Source: Chara braunii (Eukaryota > Streptophyta > Charophyceae > Charales > Characeae). Taken from it: DNA of 31,513 nt. The notes beneath the pieces were generated by a model, which saw only the letters and a program-made list of their open reading frames with translations, did not search any database and was not told the origin of the DNA. Position numbers and translations under genes: made by a program. This document shows, piece by piece, positions 27,956-31,513 of the stretch (positions within the stretch are counted from its first letter, which is position 1; every line of letters starts with the position of its first letter). The stretch covers positions 2,678,655 through 2,710,167 of the forward strand of contig BFEA01000162.1 in the NCBI GenBank assembly GCA_003427395.1, given 5' to 3'.

Positions 27956-30310
27956 CAGCCTGTTGAGAACAGATCGCAGAGATGAACATATCTTGCAAGT
28001 ACTCCGGGGGCAGTGTTCGGACATTGATTCTTCATTCATACATGCACGAATTGGGGTAATAAAATGATGCGTGGTGGAGCACGAGGATGACAGATAGAGG
28101 TGGCGAGATAAGGGGGATGAAACTTGGGTTGTTTCTTGTCCTAAGACAACTCTTCTTCTTCTTCTTTGTTCACTTCTTGTTCTTTTTCTTTCTTCATCAT
28201 TCTGCTGTCCTTTGAGATGAGCTTCATGTTTGGACTGCAAAATTGAGTTGTTAGTTTGTGAAACGCCTTCCCTTATCTCTGTCTCTTATACACATCTAGA
28301 TGTGTATAAGAGACAGAGATAAGGGGGATGAAACTTGGGTTGTTTCTTGTCCTAAGACAACTCTTCTTCTTCTTCTTTGTTCACTTCTTGTTCTTTTTCT
28401 TTCTTCATCATTCTGCTGTCCTTTGAGATGAGCTTCATGTTTGGACTGCAAAATTGAGTTGTTAGTTTGTGAAACGCCTTCCCTTATCTCTGTCTCTTAT
28501 ACACATCTAGATGTGTATAAGAGACAGAGATAAGGGGGATGAAACTTGGGTTGTTTCTTGTCCTAAGACAACTCTTCTTCTTCTTCTTTGTTCACTTCTT
28601 GTTCTTTTTCTTTCTTCATCATTCTGCTGTCCTTTGAGATGAGCTTCATGTTTGGACTGCAAAATTGAGTTGTTAGTTTGTGAAACGCCTTCCCTTATCT
28701 CTGTCTCTTATACACATCTAGATGTGTATAAGAGACAGAGATAAGGGGGATGAAACTTGGGTTGTTTCTTGTCCTAAGACAACTCTTCTTCTTCTTCTTT
28801 GTTCACTTCTTGTTCTTTTTCTTTCTTCATCATTCTGCTGTCCTTTGAGATGAGCTTCATGTTTGGACTGCAAAATTGAGTTGTTAGTTTGTGAAACGCC
28901 TTCCCTTATCTCTGTCTCTTATACACATCTAGATGTGTATAAGAGACAGAGATAAGGGGGATGAAACTTGGGTTGTTTCTTGTCCTAAGACAACTCTTCT
29001 TCTTCTTCTTTGTTCACTTCTTGTTCTTTTTCTTTCTTCATCATTCTGCTGTCCTTTGAGATGAGCTTCATGTTTGGACTGCAAAATTGAGTTGTTAGTT
29101 TGTGAAACGCCTTCCCTTATCTCTGTCTCTTATACACATCTAGATGTGTATAAGAGACAGAGATAAGGGGGATGAAACTTGGGTTGTTTCTTGTCCTAAG
29201 ACAACTCTTCTTCTTCTTCTTTGTTCACTTCTTGTTCTTTTTCTTTCTTCATCATTCTGCTGTCCTTTGAGATGAGCTTCATGTTTGGACTGCAAAATTG
29301 AGTTGTTAGTTTGTGAAACGCCTTCCCTTATCTCTGTCTCTTATACACATCTAGATGTGTATAAGAGACAGAGATAAGGGGGATGAAACTTGGGTTGTTT
29401 CTTGTCCTAAGACAACTCTTCTTCTTCTTCTTTGTTCACTTCTTGTTCTTTTTCTTTCTTCATCATTCTGCTGTCCTTTGAGATGAGCTTCATGTTTGGA
29501 CTGCAAAATTGAGTTGTTAGTTTGTGAAACGCCTTCCCTTATCTCTGTCTCTTATACACATCTAGATGTGTATAAGAGACAGAGATAAGGGGGATGAAAC
29601 TTGGGTTGTTTCTTGTCCTAAGACAACTCTTCTTCTTCTTCTTTGTTCACTTCTTGTTCTTTTTCTTTCTTCATCATTCTGCTGTCCTTTGAGATGAGCT
29701 TCATGTTTGGACTGCAAAATTGAGTTGTTAGTTTGTGAAACGCCTTCCCTTATCTCTGTCTCTTATACACATCTAGATGTGTATAAGAGACAGAGATAAG
29801 GGGGATGAAACTTGGGTTGTTTCTTGTCCTAAGACAACTCTTCTTCTTCTTCTTTGTTCACTTCTTGTTCTTTTTCTTTCTTCATCATTCTGCTGTCCTT
29901 TGAGATGAGCTTCATGTTTGGACTGCAAAATTGAGTTGTTAGTTTGTGAAACGCCTTCCCTTATCTCTGTCTCTTATACACATCTAGATGTGTATAAGAG
30001 ACAGAGATAAGGGGGATGAAACTTGGGTTGTTTCTTGTCCTAAGACAACTCTTCTTCTTCTTCTTTGTTCACTTCTTGTTCTTTTTCTTTCTTCATCATT
30101 CTGCTGTCCTTTGAGATGAGCTTCATGTTTGGACTGCAAAATTGAGTTGTTAGTTTGTGAAACGCCTTCCCTTATCTGGCTGTGTTTATTCTTGTCTTTT
30201 TCAGTTGTCTTTGCTTTTTTCTTGGAAAATAACTTTTCGGAGAAAGGGCCCACATTCTCCAAAACCCAGTGCAATATGATGGTCAGAGCAATGGCTTGGG
30301 TTCTCAACAA
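27932..30310 (-). other. Minus-strand reading frame interrupted by the artefact
   Basis: A frame enters from 30310 (ENVGPFSEKLFSKKKAKTTE), crosses one 173-bp block as QSKHEAHLKGQQNDEERKRT and an Arg run, and then runs into adapter, ending in the tell-tale SLIHI. The same block at the left end continues as SSPLSRHLYLSS down to about 27932. The extra 1,899 bases are a multiple of three, so removing them would leave the frame open for roughly 160 codons. The Arg run comes from a TTC repeat. No domain is recognised, and this may not be a gene. Confidence 0.3.
28106..30177. repeat. Artefactual array: ten 173-bp copies joined by Nextera junction adapters
   Basis: A 173-bp genomic segment occurs ten times with a strict period of 211 bases. 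Between copies, at 28279, 28490, 28701, 28912, 29123, 29334, 29545, 29756 and 29967, lies a 38-base palindrome made of CTGTCTCTTATACACATCT and AGATGTGTATAAGAGACAG. That is the Tn5 mosaic-end junction adapter of Nextera mate-pair libraries. All copies appear identical. True genomic sequence should contain one copy only, so about 1,899 bases here are probably false. Confidence 0.97.
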
Positions 30311-31456
30311 ATGATCACTGTTCTTCTTCTCTGTGGGACACCTTTCCGTGAAAGGTGCCAGTCGCTGATGCCCTGTAGGTGGATATGACCAGTTGCCACT
30401 ACCGAAAAAAATTTACCTGCTGATTTCTTCCGAGATACCTGAGCCTCTCGGTTGCAGTCATTCTGCCCTTAGCAACTTCCGATGTCGATCTCTGTAGCTT
30501 TGTGATCAAACATCGGTTTGCCATCAAACCCGCGGACTTCCTATTCCCCTCCTCACAGCAGATGGGCATTCATAGTCCATAAGTCTGCTTTCAACCCAAC
30601 TCCCCAAGTTTATCCCTTTCCATTCTCATGGCTTCTTTGCAAGTGAACCAAAACTGGTTGCACCCTTCTCTCTAAGTACACTGTCAATGTAACCCCCCCA
30701 CGTCTGCTGCTAGAGTAAGGCCACGGTGACAACACTCCAGAAGTTCAGAGCGCGATGAACAATGCGGCCAAAGAAAAGGACACAAGATGGATTCCCATAA
30801 ATAGAACAATAGTGATAATGAACTGATCAAGATGGTAATGCACGATCATGATGAACTGATCCTGACAACACAATTCAATGCTAACAAATCAGAATGTTGA
30901 TGACAATGACAGGTAGGAATGACGTTAGTCAGCAAGAGGACAAGATGGAAAAATGCATGGTGATCATGTGGGCACGATGACAACACCACAATTTCATACG
31001 ACCAACGGTCAGGGCTTCTATCAACTCAGCGCCTTACACAGAACATCAGTCAAAGGGTGCATCGGCAGGCTCATCTTGATTTACCAGTTTGAACTGGGCA
31101 TCCTGAAACTTGCAGCTGCCGCAGTAGCAAGCACAGACAAAACATAAAACTCAGAGCGAGGCGTGCAGCTGTAAGGCTACACCACATAAAATTCAAAGTA
31201 AGAACAAAACAAACAGAATTGGAGGAGGTAGAAACAAGAGCTCAGGCATTCAGAATGACAGCTCACAGTGACTCCGACCGCCCGAATGACATCTGGCAGA
31301 AGGTTAAGCTGCACATGCTGGCTGAGCATTTTTAATGCCAGCCGGTCACCATGTCTGCTGTTGAGAAGAGATAAGAAGTAACATAGTCACCATTGTATGA
31401 GCATCCACAGCAGGATGCTGAAATGCCAAGCTGCCAAACAGCCAAGCAACCAACTG

Positions 31457-31460
<4 letters not shown>
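30178..31460. other. Unassigned DNA
   Basis: No convincing gene. Short GATGA/TGATC-containing words repeat near 30810-30880 (ATGAACTGATC three times). Otherwise the sequence has no visible repeats. Frames on both strands are short. Confidence 0.4.

Positions 31461-31513
<53 letters not shown>
31461..31513. repeat. GA microsatellite at the window end
   Basis: At least 26 uninterrupted GA units run off the end of the window, which may coincide with a contig break. Confidence 0.97.

Noticed and set aside
28279-30004. Regular direct repeats with palindromic spacers, superficially like a CRISPR array or a satellite with hairpins
   Set aside because: The constant element is the Nextera junction adapter and the 'spacers' are identical to one another. 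It is an assembly artefact.

Overview
This window looks like nuclear DNA of a streptophyte (plant-lineage) eukaryote. It is very repeat-rich and gene-poor. It holds decayed chromodomain-bearing Ty3/gypsy elements, a LINE fragment, tRNA-derived SINE-like units, a U6 snRNA retropseudogene, a mitochondrial nad2-like insertion and many microsatellites. The style of the gag and pol remnants makes me suspect a charophyte alga such as Chara, but that is an inference. No intact host protein gene can be defended. Nearly every long reading frame is either transposon debris or repeat shadow.

Layout. 1-345: fragment of a plus-strand gypsy pol (start of reverse transcriptase). 346-2353: mostly unassigned DNA, with a weak zinc-finger-like patch near 1360-1660. 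2354-7503: minus-strand gypsy element 1 (gag, zinc knuckle, protease, truncated RT, RNase H, integrase, chromodomain, then a probable LTR). 8618-9195: a second copy of that hairpin-rich repeat, followed by a primer-binding-site-like word and strong stem-loops. 9681-9935: a TTC tract. 10880-11335: a third, inverted copy of the hairpin repeat. 12236-12754: a 156-bp tandem duplication, one copy of which carries a 201-bp MITE with TTAA target duplications. 12938-13130: U6 pseudogene with target-site duplications and a 50-bp partial duplication. 13275-13505: dimeric tRNA-like SINE. 14010-14660 and 16440-16900: gag-like debris, separated by a 350-bp tandem repeat that carries tRNA-type promoter boxes. 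18484-22886: gypsy element 2 with terminal repeats. 23096-24480: LINE C-terminal region with an in-frame tandem repeat. 25700-26241: nad2-like sequence. 27024-27955: TC microsatellites, then a hairpin array. 28106-30177: ten identical 173-bp blocks separated by sequencing adapters. 30178-31513: unassigned DNA ending in a GA tract.

The most consequential point is technical. The 211-bp tandem array at 28106-30177 is built around nine copies of the Nextera mate-pair junction adapter, so it is an assembly artefact and not biology. The best biological candidates are the alternating stem-loop array at 27698-27955, the MITE whose empty site survives in the neighbouring duplicate, the U6 retropseudogene, the dimeric SINE and the nad2-like insertion.

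These parts do not form a pathway. They record successive insertions and duplications. The two gypsy elements share the order gag-PR-RT-RNaseH-IN-chromodomain, and both are inactivated by frameshifts, stops, deletions and lost catalytic residues.
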